From: an uncultured Erythrobacter sp.
GTDB taxonomy: Bacteria; Pseudomonadota; Alphaproteobacteria; Sphingomonadales; Sphingomonadaceae
DNA: 64,000 bases
NCBI RefSeq assembly: GCF_947502395.1
Contig: NZ_CANMZM010000003.1
Location: 62,001 to 126,000, forward strand
Direction of reading: 5' to 3'
The translations under genes were made by a program, and so were the position numbers. Below the pieces are notes generated by a model. It saw only the letters and a program-made list of their open reading frames with translations. It had not been told where the DNA came from and searched no databases. This document shows positions 54,266 to 63,853 of the stretch, piece by piece. How positions within the stretch are numbered: position 1 is the first letter of the stretch; every line of letters begins with the position of its first letter.

Positions 54266-54796
54266 CTAGGCGTCACTCGTCGGTGTGGGTGTGGTCACAC
54301 CGCCTTCTTGCGCACGGCGTGCTTGCAGTTGCTGGATATAGAGGCCGTTGAAATCAATCGGCTCAATCATCAGGGGCGGGAAGCCAGCATCGCGCACGGC
54401 GTCAGCGATCACGCGGCGTGCAAATGGGAAGATAATCCGCGGTGCTTCTGCATAAAGGAAAGCATGCGCCTGATCTTCAGGGATGTTGCGAATGCCAACC
54501 AGCGCGCAATAGGACAATTCTATGATATAGGCTGGACCTTTCTCGGCATTTGCCGAAATATTGATCTTCAGCTCGATCTCGCTGATCTCCTCGCCCTTCG
54601 GTTCAGCGCCGATGTTGAATTGCACGTCCACCTTGGGTTGGTCGGCCCATTGATACACTTCTGGTGCATTGGGATTCTCAACTGAGAGGTCTTTCACATA
54701 TTGCGTCACGATCGCGGCGGCAGGCTGGTTGTCCACGCCATTTGCGCCGGCGTTCTGGTTGTCGAGATTGGTGAGAACGTCGCCTTCGTCGGCCAT
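54266..54796 (-). CDS. secB: Protein-export chaperone SecB
   Basis: 176 residues with the SecB core Q-Y-V-K-D-L-S-V-E-N-P-N-A-P and F-P-F-A-R-R-V-I-A-D-A-V-R-D-A-G-F-P-P-L-M. It holds precursors unfolded for SecA. The N-terminal 25 residues and a C-terminal Thr/Ala tail are extra. It diverges from the tim44-like gene, an arrangement common in alphaproteobacteria. Confidence 0.95.
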   Translation of the reverse strand: MADEGDVLTNLDNQNAGANGVDNQPAAAIVTQYVKDLSVENPNAPEVYQWADQPKVDVQFNIGAEPKGEEISEIELKINISANAEKGPAYIIELSYCALVGIRNIPEDQAHAFLYAEAPRIIFPFARRVIADAVRDAGFPPLMIEPIDFNGLYIQQLQARRAQEGGVTTPTPTSDA

Positions 54797-55231
54797 AATC
54801 TTGTGTCTTTCGCTTGAATACTTGAGCGTCTTTGGCGCAATGCAGGTGAGCGTCCAATCCTGCCTCTTCTACCAAGGACTTTTGATCCGGTGAGCGCGCC
54901 TAGCAGGGGGCGCGCAGTCAGGCAATCCTTCCTATTGGCCTTCCTGTTGGCCTTGCAATCGGCAAGCCAACAATATCTGCGTTTGGACCCGGTTCGTGCT
55001 GATCGAGCGCCGAAAGTCGCCCCTTATCTCAAATAAAGCCCGGTTCTGGCGGGATTAGGGCGTTGGCGAATTGAATTTTGTGCCTATTTATGGGAGTGAG
55101 AAACGTGGCGTTGACGCATCTTGCGCCAATCCGGGCCGTATCTCGTGTTGGCATACACTTTGAATTCAGTCATTGTGGCTATGGATGGGAAGTGAACGCA
55201 GGCACAACAGTGGCCAAACCAAGGAAGTAAT
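54797..55231. other. secB-tim44 intergenic region (435 bp)
   Basis: No gene recognised; no fxsA, often found in this position. It holds a two-copy near-direct repeat around TTGGCCTT (near 54937-54955) and short AT-rich stretches near 55070-55100 that could carry promoters. Short frames in it lack ribosome sites and conserved residues. Confidence 0.5.
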
Positions 55232-55903
55232 GTGATTCTAGAAATCGTCATCCTCGCAATGATCGCAGCCTTTTTGGGCCTGCGCCTATACGCGGTGCTC
55301 GGTCGCCGGGCAGAGCATGAGGAGGAATCAATTCCTCAGCGTTTCGATGCTGGCGAGAATGCACCTGCACAAACACCGGCAGCCGCACAAAGTCCGCAAG
55401 CTGCGCAACCGCGCCCCGCAGAGCTTGAAGGTGTTATGCCAGCGGTCGAACGCGGCATTCGCGAGATTGCCAGCGCCGACCGTAATTTCGAGTTTACCTC
55501 GTTCATGGAAGGCGCAAAGGGCGCTTATGAAATGGTGCTTGAAGCGTTTTGGTCGGGCGACAAAGACACATTGCGTGAGCTGTGTGATGAAGACGTCTAT
55601 GCTGGGTTCGAAGGTGCGATTGATGCACGCGAGGCAGATGGACATACTCTGCAGAACAAGTTGATCCGCATTGAAGAAACCCGTGTTCATGCGGCAACTC
55701 TTGACACCGCAAAGTTTAGCAAGATGGCGCGCATTTCCGTGCTGTTCGTTGCCGATATTGCGGCGGTAACGCGCGATAATGAAGGCAATGTTGTAGCAGG
55801 CAGCCTCGACGATGCGGTCGAAAGCCGCGACATCTGGACCTTCAGCCGCGATGTCTCATCGCGCGATCCGAACTGGATCCTTGATGAAACCGATCAGGGC
55901 TGA
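55232..55903 (+). CDS. Tim44/TimA-like domain protein
   Basis: 223 residues from a GTG after AAGGAAG. One N-terminal membrane helix (about 2-22), an Ala/Gln/Pro linker (about 40-70), then a Tim44-like domain: F-M-E-G-A-K-G-A-Y-E-M-V-L-E-A-F-W-S-G-D-K-D-T-L-R-E-L-C, and W-T-F-S-R-D near the end. Relatives such as Caulobacter TimA sit at the inner membrane. mltA and smr follow closely. Confidence 0.88.
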   Translation: MILEIVILAMIAAFLGLRLYAVLGRRAEHEEESIPQRFDAGENAPAQTPAAAQSPQAAQPRPAELEGVMPAVERGIREIASADRNFEFTSFMEGAKGAYEMVLEAFWSGDKDTLRELCDEDVYAGFEGAIDAREADGHTLQNKLIRIEETRVHAATLDTAKFSKMARISVLFVADIAAVTRDNEGNVVAGSLDDAVESRDIWTFSRDVSSRDPNWILDETDQG

Positions 55904-55923
55904 GTTGGGGCTGGGACGGACGC

Positions 55924-57213
55924 ATGTTTGGGCTGCGCAGAACAACAGCGGCCAAGCGTACCGAAACGATTTGGCTCGAAGGGCCTGAAACGCGTCAGCA
56001 CGCTCCGCGTTCGATTGGCGCTGGCATCAGCGCTCTCGCATCGCTGGTCCTTCTTTCAGGCTGTCTGCGCCTGGTACCCGATGCAACGCCTCCACGTCCC
56101 GATCTGGCGACGCCTCCGCCTATACCGGCTGCAAGCAGTGCGGCTTTTGCGGGCGTGCAGCGTGGTCCCAGCGTTGGGGCTCTTGGAATCGGTCAAGGTG
56201 ATGCTGGAACGGCGCTTGCCGCATTTATCGAAAGCTGCCCCCAGCTTCTTCGCCGCGAGGACAAGAGTGGGCTTTCCTACAATGCTGATTGGCGCCCTGC
56301 ATGTGAGGCTGCTGTCGGATGGTCGATGCGCGATGCGCCCCGTTTCTTCCAAACCCATTTTGAAACAGCGCGCATTGGTGATGGACGTGCCTTCGCTACC
56401 GGATATTTCGAGCCGGAAATAGCCGGCTCGCGCACTCGCCGTCCCGGTTTCGAAGTTCCAGTGTATGTCAAACCCGATGATCTGGTGCGCGGTTGGCCCG
56501 CTGACGTTCCTCAATCCGAGCGTACGGGCCGTGCGCCGCTTGGGCGCTACAACGCCAAAGGCACTTTTGAACGTTATCACGACCGTGCGGCTATCGAAGA
56601 CGGAGCGTTAGAAGGCCGCGTTCCGGTAATCGCTTATGCCGCTGATCCTGTCGAATTCTTCTTCCTGCAAATCCAAGGTTCGGGCCGTTTGCGCACACCG
56701 GAAGGTGACATCATTCGCATTGGCTATGCCGGTCAAAACGGGCGCGGATACACGGGCATTGGCGGGGTGATGCGTGAGCGAGGTCTCTTAGGCAATGGTC
56801 CGGGTCAGTACTCTGGCTCAATGCAAGGGATCATGTCGTACATCCGCGATAATCCGCGTGAAGGCCGCGAGCTTATGCGCATGAACAAGAGCTGGATATT
56901 CTTCCGCGAATTGAACGGTGACGGGCCCTTGGGCGCGCTTGGTGTGCCAGTTCGTCGTGGCGCATCTGTTGCAGCTGATCCATCCTTTGTCCCGCTGGGA
57001 GCTCCGGTTTGGCTCGATCTGGATCGCAATGAGGCTGACGGGCTTTGGATTGCACAGGACACTGGCGGCGCAATTAAGGGGGCCAATCGGTTCGACACAT
57101 TCTGGGGAGCAGGCGATGATGCGCGCCGGATCGCCGGCGGAATGAGTGGGCGCGGTTCTGCCTTGTTGTTCTTGCCCAAGGGCACTGTTGCTCGGCTCAA
57201 CTCTGAAAGATGA
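55924..57213 (+). CDS. mltA: MltA-type membrane-bound lytic transglycosylase
   Basis: 429 residues. A long N-terminus leads to a hydrophobic stretch ending L-L-S-G-C (Cys47), a lipobox, so the ATG at 55924 may be upstream of the true start. The MltA domain (about 110-340) and the 3D domain follow, with the catalytic-type D-T-G-G-A-I-K-G and W-G-A-G-D-D-A. It cleaves peptidoglycan at the outer membrane. Stop overlaps smr. Confidence 0.92.
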   Translation: MFGLRRTTAAKRTETIWLEGPETRQHAPRSIGAGISALASLVLLSGCLRLVPDATPPRPDLATPPPIPAASSAAFAGVQRGPSVGALGIGQGDAGTALAAFIESCPQLLRREDKSGLSYNADWRPACEAAVGWSMRDAPRFFQTHFETARIGDGRAFATGYFEPEIAGSRTRRPGFEVPVYVKPDDLVRGWPADVPQSERTGRAPLGRYNAKGTFERYHDRAAIEDGALEGRVPVIAYAADPVEFFFLQIQGSGRLRTPEGDIIRIGYAGQNGRGYTGIGGVMRERGLLGNGPGQYSGSMQGIMSYIRDNPREGRELMRMNKSWIFFRELNGDGPLGALGVPVRRGASVAADPSFVPLGAPVWLDLDRNEADGLWIAQDTGGAIKGANRFDTFWGAGDDARRIAGGMSGRGSALLFLPKGTVARLNSER

Positions 57214-57803
57214 GTTATCCGCGCGGCCTCAGTGAACCCGAGCAGCGCGCTTGGGCCCATCTTGCATCGAGTGTGACACCCCTTGCTGGTAAGAAGGCAC
57301 CCCAGCTGGCAGGGCCGGTTGAAAGGAAAGCGGCACCCAAGGCAAAGCCAGTAAAAGCAAAGCCTAAGCCTTCAGCTCAATCGCCTTCAGCCTCAGCTGC
57401 GAGGCGCCCATTGATGCGCGCTAACAGTCCAACTTCTGCAAAGAGACGCATGGCTTCCAGCCAGTTGGATGGCAGTTGGAACCGCAAACTCAAATCCGGC
57501 CAGATTGCACCCGATTACACGCTCGACCTCCACGGCCATAATCTAGACCGTGCCTATGACCGGATCATGAGTGGTCTGGATCAAGCGCGTATGATGGGGG
57601 CTCGCGTTGTCTTAGTGGTTGCGGGAAGAGAGCGTCCTGTGGATCCGGCTGACCGTGCATCAAAGCGCGGCGCGATACGGGCAAAGTTGCTCGATTGGCT
57701 AGCGGTCAGTCGTCATGCCGAAGCAATCGCAGCAGTGCGGCGCGCCCACATCCGGCATGGCGGAGAAGGCGCGCTTTACTTGGTACTCAAAAGGCCGGAT
57801 TAG
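57210..57803 (+). CDS. Smr/MutS2 C-terminal family protein
   Basis: 197 residues. A Lys/Pro/Ala-rich N-terminal half (about 25-90) leads to an Smr domain with L-D-L-H-G-H-N-L and H-G-G-E-G-A-L-Y. In the latter the family G-x-G-x-G loop is kept partly. Smr domains nick branched DNA or cleave RNA. ATGA overlap with mltA. Confidence 0.9.
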   Translation: MSYPRGLSEPEQRAWAHLASSVTPLAGKKAPQLAGPVERKAAPKAKPVKAKPKPSAQSPSASAARRPLMRANSPTSAKRRMASSQLDGSWNRKLKSGQIAPDYTLDLHGHNLDRAYDRIMSGLDQARMMGARVVLVVAGRERPVDPADRASKRGAIRAKLLDWLAVSRHAEAIAAVRRAHIRHGGEGALYLVLKRPD

Positions 57804-57824
57804 AGCTTAAAGGGTGTGAACCAC

Positions 57825-58376
57825 TCACCCAAAGAGCATCACATTCATCAAACGACCTGGTAGGATGATCGCGAAGATGCCGGGGATCATAAGTGCGCCA
57901 AGGAACAGGCTCACGATTTCGGCCTTGTGGCGCTTGATATCACCCTTGCGAGCGCTGCTCACGATGATCCACGAAGCGCGGTAGGTGATCGGCACGAAGA
58001 CGTGGATCCATGACAGCGCCATGCCTTCATGAATGAAGAGGGTGGAGGTTGCAGTCACCACCATCAAAGCAACCCAGAGCTTGCCCAGCGCTTTATGCGT
58101 CGCGGTGCCCTTTGGAGCGATCAGCAGATAGAGCCCCAGAGGCACGCAAGGGACCACTGTCGTCACATGAAACATGACGGCTGCATTGCCGAGGTGGGGG
58201 AGGTCGGGGGCAAATCCCAGAAACGCACGGGCAATGGCAGCAACGCAAACAACGGTCATCGTGGTGCCGGCAAACAGGACCAGCGCCCTGGTGAATAAGC
58301 CCAATTTCATCACGCCCTTGGGCTGGTTGAGGCGTTTGAAGGTATCCAGCGGGTTTGAAAGTGTTGCGGTCGTCAT
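57825..58376 (-). CDS. DUF2306 membrane protein
   Basis: 183 residues from the ATG at 58374-58376; a longer frame runs back through the inverted repeat at 58467-58521. Five or so membrane helices include H-N/H-V-T-T-V-V-P-C-V-P-L-G-L-Y-L-L-I and H-K-A-L-G-K-L-W-V-A-L-M, the DUF2306 pattern. Function unknown. It diverges from a LytTR regulator. Confidence 0.82.
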   Translation of the reverse strand: MTTATLSNPLDTFKRLNQPKGVMKLGLFTRALVLFAGTTMTVVCVAAIARAFLGFAPDLPHLGNAAVMFHVTTVVPCVPLGLYLLIAPKGTATHKALGKLWVALMVVTATSTLFIHEGMALSWIHVFVPITYRASWIIVSSARKGDIKRHKAEIVSLFLGALMIPGIFAIILPGRLMNVMLFG

Positions 58377-58466
58377 GGCGGGCCTTTCGAGTTCGTTGCG
58401 TCGTTGAAACTCAATCTGACCAGTGCCCATTCGCCAGCAATGCTCCTTGCGCGTTTCGGCTCTTCC

Positions 58467-58521
58467 CTTCGTGAAATGGCTCAAAAGCCCCCGATTTTGT
58501 AGGCTTTGCCACTTTACGAAG
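58467..58521. promoter_or_regulatory. Long imperfect inverted repeat between DUF2306 and LytTR genes
   Basis: Left arm CTTCGTGAAATGGC (58467-58480), right arm GCCACTTTACGAAG (58508-58521): twelve of fourteen pairs match. Inside, AAAGCC (58484-58489) pairs with GGCTTT (58502-58507). The site lies between the divergent promoters, 28 nt upstream of the LytTR start. Probably a regulator binding site, perhaps for the LytTR protein, though LytTR sites are normally direct repeats. Confidence 0.5.
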
Positions 58522-58549
58522 CGCGAATGGGCAGGCATTTTGAAGGCCT

Positions 58550-59407
58550 ATGAACGGTCCTTCAGGCGAATTGGCGAATGCGCCACAATTGGGAAACCGA
58601 GCCGCTTTCCTGCGCGGAATGCTGAGCGATCTTGCAATAATGACCGCGATCGGCTTGTTTCTAGGAGTGCTTGGTCCGTTTGGGACAAGCGACCTGCCCT
58701 TCACGGTGCGGCTCTTAAGTTGGCTGGTCTTCGCCTATATTGGCTATGCTTGTTATCGCCCCATGGCTCCTCTGGTGGAATGGGCGGAACGCGCACTGCA
58801 CTTGCCGAGCATTGGTCTTTGGATTGCTGCTGCTGCGATTTCGTCTGTGCCCATGACCTTCTTGGTTTTGGGCATAGGAAACCTTCGCAACCCTTTCCAC
58901 TGGCCGGGTCTGGATATCGCGCTCACTAGCTATTTCTACGTCTTTATGGTCGGCGGGGCGGTGACACTGCTGTTCAACATTCTGGGTCTACGTGGTAGCG
59001 GTGAAGCGAATGGGCCAGTCCATAGCGAGGCCTCGGCTGAAGCAGCGACCAATCCTCCACCGCAAGAACCGACAGCCTCATCGCAACAGGTCCAATCAAG
59101 CCCGCTACTCGATGCTCTTTCGCCAGTGCTCGGCAGCGACGTGATCGCTCTGCAGATGGAAGACCACTACGTCCGCGTCCACACCGCGCTTGGCTCGGAA
59201 ATGGTGTTGATGCGGCTGCGCGACGCGATCGTGCATGTTTCTGACATTGAGGGGCGTCAGGTCCACCGCAGCTGGTGGGTGGCCCGTTTGGCCGTTGAGG
59301 ATGTGCGCCGCGAAGGGCGCAATGTACGGCTGGTACTACCCGGCGGTTTGGAGGCACCAGTCTCGCGCGCGCAGGTGTCCGAGCTAAAGGACGCGGGTTG
59401 GATTTAG
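58550..59407 (+). CDS. Membrane-anchored LytTR-domain regulator
   Basis: 285 residues. Four membrane helices (about 25-45, 50-68, 85-107, 118-144) precede a Ser/Gln/Pro linker and a C-terminal LytTR DNA-binding domain (about 180-280): L-Q-M-E-D-H-Y-V-R-V-H-T, M-R-L-R-D-A-I and V-H-R-S-W-W-V-A. A one-component membrane regulator, unlike response-regulator LytTR proteins, which carry a receiver. It is likely to control the divergent DUF2306 gene. Stop interlocks with the GNAT gene in TTAG. Confidence 0.85.
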   Translation: MNGPSGELANAPQLGNRAAFLRGMLSDLAIMTAIGLFLGVLGPFGTSDLPFTVRLLSWLVFAYIGYACYRPMAPLVEWAERALHLPSIGLWIAAAAISSVPMTFLVLGIGNLRNPFHWPGLDIALTSYFYVFMVGGAVTLLFNILGLRGSGEANGPVHSEASAEAATNPPPQEPTASSQQVQSSPLLDALSPVLGSDVIALQMEDHYVRVHTALGSEMVLMRLRDAIVHVSDIEGRQVHRSWWVARLAVEDVRREGRNVRLVLPGGLEAPVSRAQVSELKDAGWI

Positions 59408-59994
59408 CCTCGAGCTTCTCGGAACATTGGGGTCATTATCGGGGAAGATGGAGTGGTTATCTCGCCCATCATGCTAAAGCCGTGGCGCTCATAAAGCGAA
59501 ATGTTTCGCGGATTTGACGATTCCAGATAGGCAGGCATCCTCGCCTCATCGATTTTGTTCAAAGCGTGTTTCATAAGGGCAGCGCCCATGCCTTGGCCCG
59601 TGGCAAAGGGATCAACGGCAATCATTGGGAGATACCAGCACGGCTCTTCTGGGTGGTAGCCATCCATCTGAGCGAAGAACATGCCGATTTCCTCCATGCG
59701 TTCTGGTGCAACTGTCTCTGCAGCAAGAGCGCCAATGCGTTCTGAGTCTGGTTCGACATTTGGGGGAAGCCACAATGCAGCGGCTCGTCCGCATGATGTT
59801 TCGAACACTGATCCGTGCTCAAAGCCGTTGCCGCCAAAGGCATCGACGAATTTGGGCTGCACGTCAAAATACACTGCTGGATCAGGCCAAACCCATCTCG
59901 CAACTGGGTCCGAGGCAAAGCCAAGAGTAATTGTCGCAATGACGGATGAGCGTCGAGCTTTGTCAGCAGCCTTGATTTGCGGAGGCACCACCAA
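59404..59994 (-). CDS. GNAT family N-acetyltransferase
   Basis: 196 residues. The acetyl-CoA loop is A-T-G-Q-G-M-G-A-A-L-M, preceded by L-P-M-I-A-V-D-P-F, and N-I-S-L-Y-E-R-H-G-F follows. The N-terminal part (A-S-D-P-V-A-R-W-V-W-P) resembles GNATs of antibiotic or small-amine type; the substrate is unknown. It is convergent with the LytTR gene, sharing TTAG. Confidence 0.85.
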   Translation of the reverse strand: MVVPPQIKAADKARRSSVIATITLGFASDPVARWVWPDPAVYFDVQPKFVDAFGGNGFEHGSVFETSCGRAAALWLPPNVEPDSERIGALAAETVAPERMEEIGMFFAQMDGYHPEEPCWYLPMIAVDPFATGQGMGAALMKHALNKIDEARMPAYLESSNPRNISLYERHGFSMMGEITTPSSPIMTPMFREARG

Positions 59995-60059
59995 GCTTCT
60001 CCTATATTATGGAAACCGGAAAGCAGGATAGGCGATTGAGATACCGTGGCAACCGCAAT

Positions 60060-60097
60060 AAAAAGGCCCCCGGCGAGCGTTTCGCCGAGGGCCTTTA
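60060..60097 (-). terminator. katG terminator
   Basis: AAAGGCCCCCGGCGA with TTCGCCGAGGGCCTTT forms a long stem (one mismatch) with a 4-nt loop; the minus-strand exit is T-rich (TTTTTAT). It lies 71 nt after the katG stop. Confidence 0.8.
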
Positions 60098-60167
60098 GTG
60101 ACCCAAGTCAAGGAGCCTGGGGGGATGGCTCCGATCTTGGTTCGGCATCTCGCCTTAGGAGCTACCC

Positions 60168-62345
60168 CTAGAAACGACCTGCATTCATGACCTTGGTGAA
60201 GGCTGCGACGAAGTCGTTCACGAACTTCTCGCCTGCACCGTTCTCCGCATAGACTTCCGCTTGTGCGCGAAGCTGCGAGTTGGAGCCGAAGATCAGGTCA
60301 GCGCGGGTTGCGCGGAACTTCTCAGCGCCGGTCTTGCGATCTGTGCCCACATATTCCTCATCGCCGGAGCCATCGACCGGGGTCCATTTGGTGCTCATGT
60401 CGAGAAGGTTGGTGAAGAAGTCCGTGCTGAGCACGCCCGGACGGTCGGTGAAGACACCGTGGCCGGTGTTGCCGCTGACCGCACCCAAAGCGCGAAGACC
60501 GCCGACCAGAACGGTAAGCTCTGGAAGTGAAAGGCCCAAAAGGTGCGCCTTGTCGATCATCATGTCTTCAGTTTTCACCGAGAGCTTGGTCTTCAGATAG
60601 TTACGGAAACCATCGGCAAGCGGCTCAAGCGGCTCGAAGCTCTCTGCATCGGTTTGCTCAGCGCTTGCATCGCCGCGGCCACCGGTGAACGGTACGCTTA
60701 CGGTGAAGCCAGCGTCGGCTGCCGCTTTCTCAACTGCTGCGTTACCAGCAAGTACGATCGCATCAGCAACCGAGATAGAGCCACGAAGCTCTTCGATCTT
60801 GGCAAGAACGTTTGAAAGCTCTGCTGGATCGTTTGCTGCCCAATCGTTTTGCGGTGCCAAGCGAACACGTGCGCCGTCTGTACCACCACGGTGGTCAGAG
60901 TTGCGGTATGTGCTGCCTGATGCCCAAGCTGCTTTCACAAGCTCGCTGACCGACAGGCCAGAGGCGAGGATTGCTGCTTTAAACGCGTCCGCTTCAGCTG
61001 CCGAAGGCGCCGTGCCAGCAGGCACTGGATCTTGCCAGATCAGGTCTTCTGCTGGAACTTCTGGGCCTTGGTAACGAGTCTTTGGACCCATGTCCCGGTG
61101 GCACAGTTTGAACCATGCACGCGCAAATGCATTGTCGAGCTGCTCTGGGTTCTCAAGGAAGCGCTTCGAAATTTTCGCGTATTCCGGATCGCGCTTAAGA
61201 GCCATATCAGCCGTGGTCATCATGGTTGGGACCTTCTTGTTCGGGTCCCGCGCATCTGGTGCCATGTCTTCTTCAGACTGATTGATCGGCTGCCACTGGT
61301 TTGCGCCAGCGGGGCTTTGCACGAGCTCATAGTCGTACTTGAACAGCAGACGGAAGTAGTCGTGGCTCCACGATGTTGGGTTGTTCGACCAGGCGCCTTC
61401 GATGCCTGAGGTCGTGATGTGACCCTTGGCGATTTCATCGGCGTCGGTCAGCCAACCAAAGCCTTGCTGGTGCAGAGCTTCGCTTTCAGGCGACTCTGAG
61501 AAAGTGTCCGATGGCTGTGCGCCGTGCGCCTTACCAAAGGCGTGACCACCAGCAGTAAGAGCGACGGTTTCCTCGTCATTCATCGCCATATTGGCAAAGG
61601 TGCGACGCATATCGCGGGCCATGCCTTCGGCATCGTGCGGATTCCCGCCTGGACCTTCTGGGTTCACATAGATGAGACCCATTTGGATCGCTGCGAGTGG
61701 GTTTTCGAGCTCCATTTCCTTGTCAGGCTGGATGCGAGTTTCAGCGCCGGTGTCGACCCATTGGTCTTCCGTGCCCCAATACACCATTTCTGGCTCGTAG
61801 ACGTCTGGGCGACCGCCGCCGAAGCCAAAGACGGGCCCGCCCATGCTTTCGATCGCAACGTTACCAGCAAGCACGAAAAGGTCAGCCCAGCTGATGCCTT
61901 TGCCGTATTTCTGTTTGATCGGCCAAAGAAGACGGCGCGCCTTGTCGAGGTTGCCGTTGTCTGGCCAGCTGTTGAGCGGCGCAAAACGCTGTTGACCTGA
62001 ACCTGCACCGCCGCGGCCATCACCTGTGCGATAAGTGCCAGCTGCGTGCCATGCCATGCGGATGAAGAACGGGCCGTAGTGACCATAGTCCGCAGGCCAC
62101 CAGTCCTGATCATCAGTCATCAGGGCCGTCAGGTCTGCTTTCAACGCGCTGTAATCAATCGCATTGAAAGCAGCGGCGTAGTCAAAGTCTTCGCCATAGG
62201 GGTTGGCGGATTTGCCTTGCTCGGTCAGAAGTCCAAGGTCGGTTGCCTCAGGCCACCAATCTTTGTTCTGGCGGCCCAGCAGCGTGCGGCTTGCGCCGTC
62301 GCCGTGGAATGGGCAGCCGCTGATATCACCGGTCTTCGCGTCCAT
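60168..62345 (-). CDS. katG: Catalase-peroxidase KatG
   Basis: 725 residues, two-domain KatG. Distal R96, W99 and H100 (R-M-A-W-H), adduct partners Tyr226 and Met253, and proximal His268 (G-G-H-A-F-G-K-A-H) are all intact, so full catalase and peroxidase function is predicted. It detoxifies H2O2. The start M-D-A-K-T-G-D follows AAGGAGAAGAGA, a strong ribosome site. No oxyR is beside it. Confidence 0.97.
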   Translation of the reverse strand: MDAKTGDISGCPFHGDGASRTLLGRQNKDWWPEATDLGLLTEQGKSANPYGEDFDYAAAFNAIDYSALKADLTALMTDDQDWWPADYGHYGPFFIRMAWHAAGTYRTGDGRGGAGSGQQRFAPLNSWPDNGNLDKARRLLWPIKQKYGKGISWADLFVLAGNVAIESMGGPVFGFGGGRPDVYEPEMVYWGTEDQWVDTGAETRIQPDKEMELENPLAAIQMGLIYVNPEGPGGNPHDAEGMARDMRRTFANMAMNDEETVALTAGGHAFGKAHGAQPSDTFSESPESEALHQQGFGWLTDADEIAKGHITTSGIEGAWSNNPTSWSHDYFRLLFKYDYELVQSPAGANQWQPINQSEEDMAPDARDPNKKVPTMMTTADMALKRDPEYAKISKRFLENPEQLDNAFARAWFKLCHRDMGPKTRYQGPEVPAEDLIWQDPVPAGTAPSAAEADAFKAAILASGLSVSELVKAAWASGSTYRNSDHRGGTDGARVRLAPQNDWAANDPAELSNVLAKIEELRGSISVADAIVLAGNAAVEKAAADAGFTVSVPFTGGRGDASAEQTDAESFEPLEPLADGFRNYLKTKLSVKTEDMMIDKAHLLGLSLPELTVLVGGLRALGAVSGNTGHGVFTDRPGVLSTDFFTNLLDMSTKWTPVDGSGDEEYVGTDRKTGAEKFRATRADLIFGSNSQLRAQAEVYAENGAGEKFVNDFVAAFTKVMNAGRF

Positions 62346-62925
62346 TGTCTCTTCTCCTTAGGGGTCGTTAGGGATCATTACGCCCGACTCGTCGGCGGGA
62401 GCTCTGACCCCTCACTGATTGAAATGAATGCCCCGGTCCAATCGATTAAACTGTCGAGATTGATTGCAAATTCCGATGACGCGATGGGTATTCTTGCAGA
62501 TCGCGAAGCATCAGCGAACGAGCACAACTCAGTCGCAACCTTCAATCGGATTTCGAGAAAAAGAGGAACCGGAAGCCGCCGTAACCGCAAAGGGGGGTAA
62601 GGGGAGGGAGCCAGCAGGCTTCCGGTTCTTTAGGGCGCAAACCCAAACTTGGTTGGGCTTGGCCGAGTTGGAGGGACGATCCGGCGGGGAGAGGGGGGAT
62701 TAGCCGGTAACGTCAGTATCGGGTGGGGTGGACCCGATGCATTCTGAAATAGGGGAATCCGTCTGCAATGGAAGTTGAGAGTTGCGATCAATGCAATCGA
62801 AAAAACTGATGTAACCTATTCGGGGTTTCGTGTTCGCGAGCCCCATACCCGGGTGCTGCGGATAAGACAATCGCGATCTAGGGGACGTGACAACTATGGA
62901 TAGCCTTGCAGAACAGTATTTTAGA
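62346..62925. other. katG-epimerase intergenic region (580 bp)
   Basis: No gene assigned. It holds the katG promoter side, a 12-bp perfect inverted repeat at 62566-62577 / 62617-62628 with a 39-nt loop, and two blocks (62468-62481 and 62547-62561) that match a 27-nt contiguous stretch of element B (40058-40084). Plus-strand frames of 58 and 79 codons and a minus-strand frame of 70 codons are open here, but none shows a clear family or ribosome site. Confidence 0.5.
62566..62628. repeat. 12-bp perfect inverted repeat with long loop
   Basis: GAACCGGAAGCC (62566-62577) and GGCTTCCGGTTC (62617-62628) pair fully around 39 nt of purine-rich DNA (GGGGGG, GGGGAGGG). TTTAGGG follows. It might end a plus-strand transcript or be an operator. 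Confidence 0.55.
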
Positions 62926-63816
62926 CTACTCACTATTGGGTGCGGCGGCCGCTTTGTATGGCAAGACTTCAAGATCGTTCCGTTCCAACTGGGCCAAAAC
63001 TTCTTCCCAGCCCCATTTCGTTCGCCAACCCATCTGTGCCTGAGCAGCGCCGGGATCGTAAACCCGATCGATTGATCGCGGCAGATCCCAACCGCGAGTG
63101 GCGAATGCTCTGGCGAGTTTGGGAGCTCGTGCCCGGATGATGGCGGGGGCATCGCTTACAAGTCCTTCGCAGTCCTCGCGGGTGAAGGGTGTTGCCCCCG
63201 ATAAAATGAACCGCGTGAAAGCTGGTCCCTTATGGTCAAGCGCAAGTCTGTGCCCTTCTCCCACATCACGAGCATCCACGCCGCGATGAAGGCGGTAGGT
63301 TGCCATAAGGGCTGCATTCTCAGGAAAGCAGCGCGACATGCGCAGCACGCGAACCGGCAGGTCAATAGTTGCCAACGCTTCCAGACGCTCTTCGCCAGCA
63401 AGTTTGCTGCGGTGGTAGATGCTCTTGGGCAAGGGGGCGGTCGTCTCATCGACCCATGTGCAGTTCGCTGGCACAATCGCGTGACCATAAAGCGCGGTGG
63501 TAGAGGTGTAGACGTAGCGTCCAACTCCACTCGCGCGCGCCCATTCATAGAGTTGCCCGGTCGCCTGTACATTGACGCGTTCAAACTCATCATCGGAGAC
63601 TTCGCCTACATGCGGCGCGTGGGGGCCAGCAGTGTGAATGACTGCATCCGCGCTTTCCAGCAGCGGTCGCATTGTCCCCTCATCAGCGCAGTCACCCATT
63701 ACCTGCGTTGTTGAGAAGGCATGAGTATCAACGCCAATCACCTCATGCTCGGGAGCAAGACTGCCGAAGATGGCGCGACCAATGCGGCCCGAGGAACCGG
63801 TGAGGATGATCTTCAT
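62926..63816 (-). CDS. NAD-dependent epimerase/dehydratase family protein
   Basis: 296 residues from the ATG at 63814-63816; a longer frame adds 28 unconserved residues. Extended SDR: nucleotide motif T-G-S-S-G-R-I-G-R-A, then H-T-A-G-P-H, Y-T-S-T-T-A-L-Y-G and the catalytic Y-H-R-S-K. It acts on a nucleotide sugar or related ketone; the substrate is unknown. Confidence 0.88.
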   Translation of the reverse strand: MKIILTGSSGRIGRAIFGSLAPEHEVIGVDTHAFSTTQVMGDCADEGTMRPLLESADAVIHTAGPHAPHVGEVSDDEFERVNVQATGQLYEWARASGVGRYVYTSTTALYGHAIVPANCTWVDETTAPLPKSIYHRSKLAGEERLEALATIDLPVRVLRMSRCFPENAALMATYRLHRGVDARDVGEGHRLALDHKGPAFTRFILSGATPFTREDCEGLVSDAPAIIRARAPKLARAFATRGWDLPRSIDRVYDPGAAQAQMGWRTKWGWEEVLAQLERNDLEVLPYKAAAAPNSE

Positions 63817-63853
63817 GTGGTGGGTCTTGCCACAATCATACTGGTGCGGAAAG

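Noticed and set aside
54937..54955. Tandem TTGGCCTT repeat read as a CRISPR or tandem array
   Set aside because: Only two imperfect copies without regular spacers.
62046..62600. 184-codon plus-strand frame across the katG start
   Set aside because: Most of it is antisense to katG; only its last part is intergenic and lacks a clear start.
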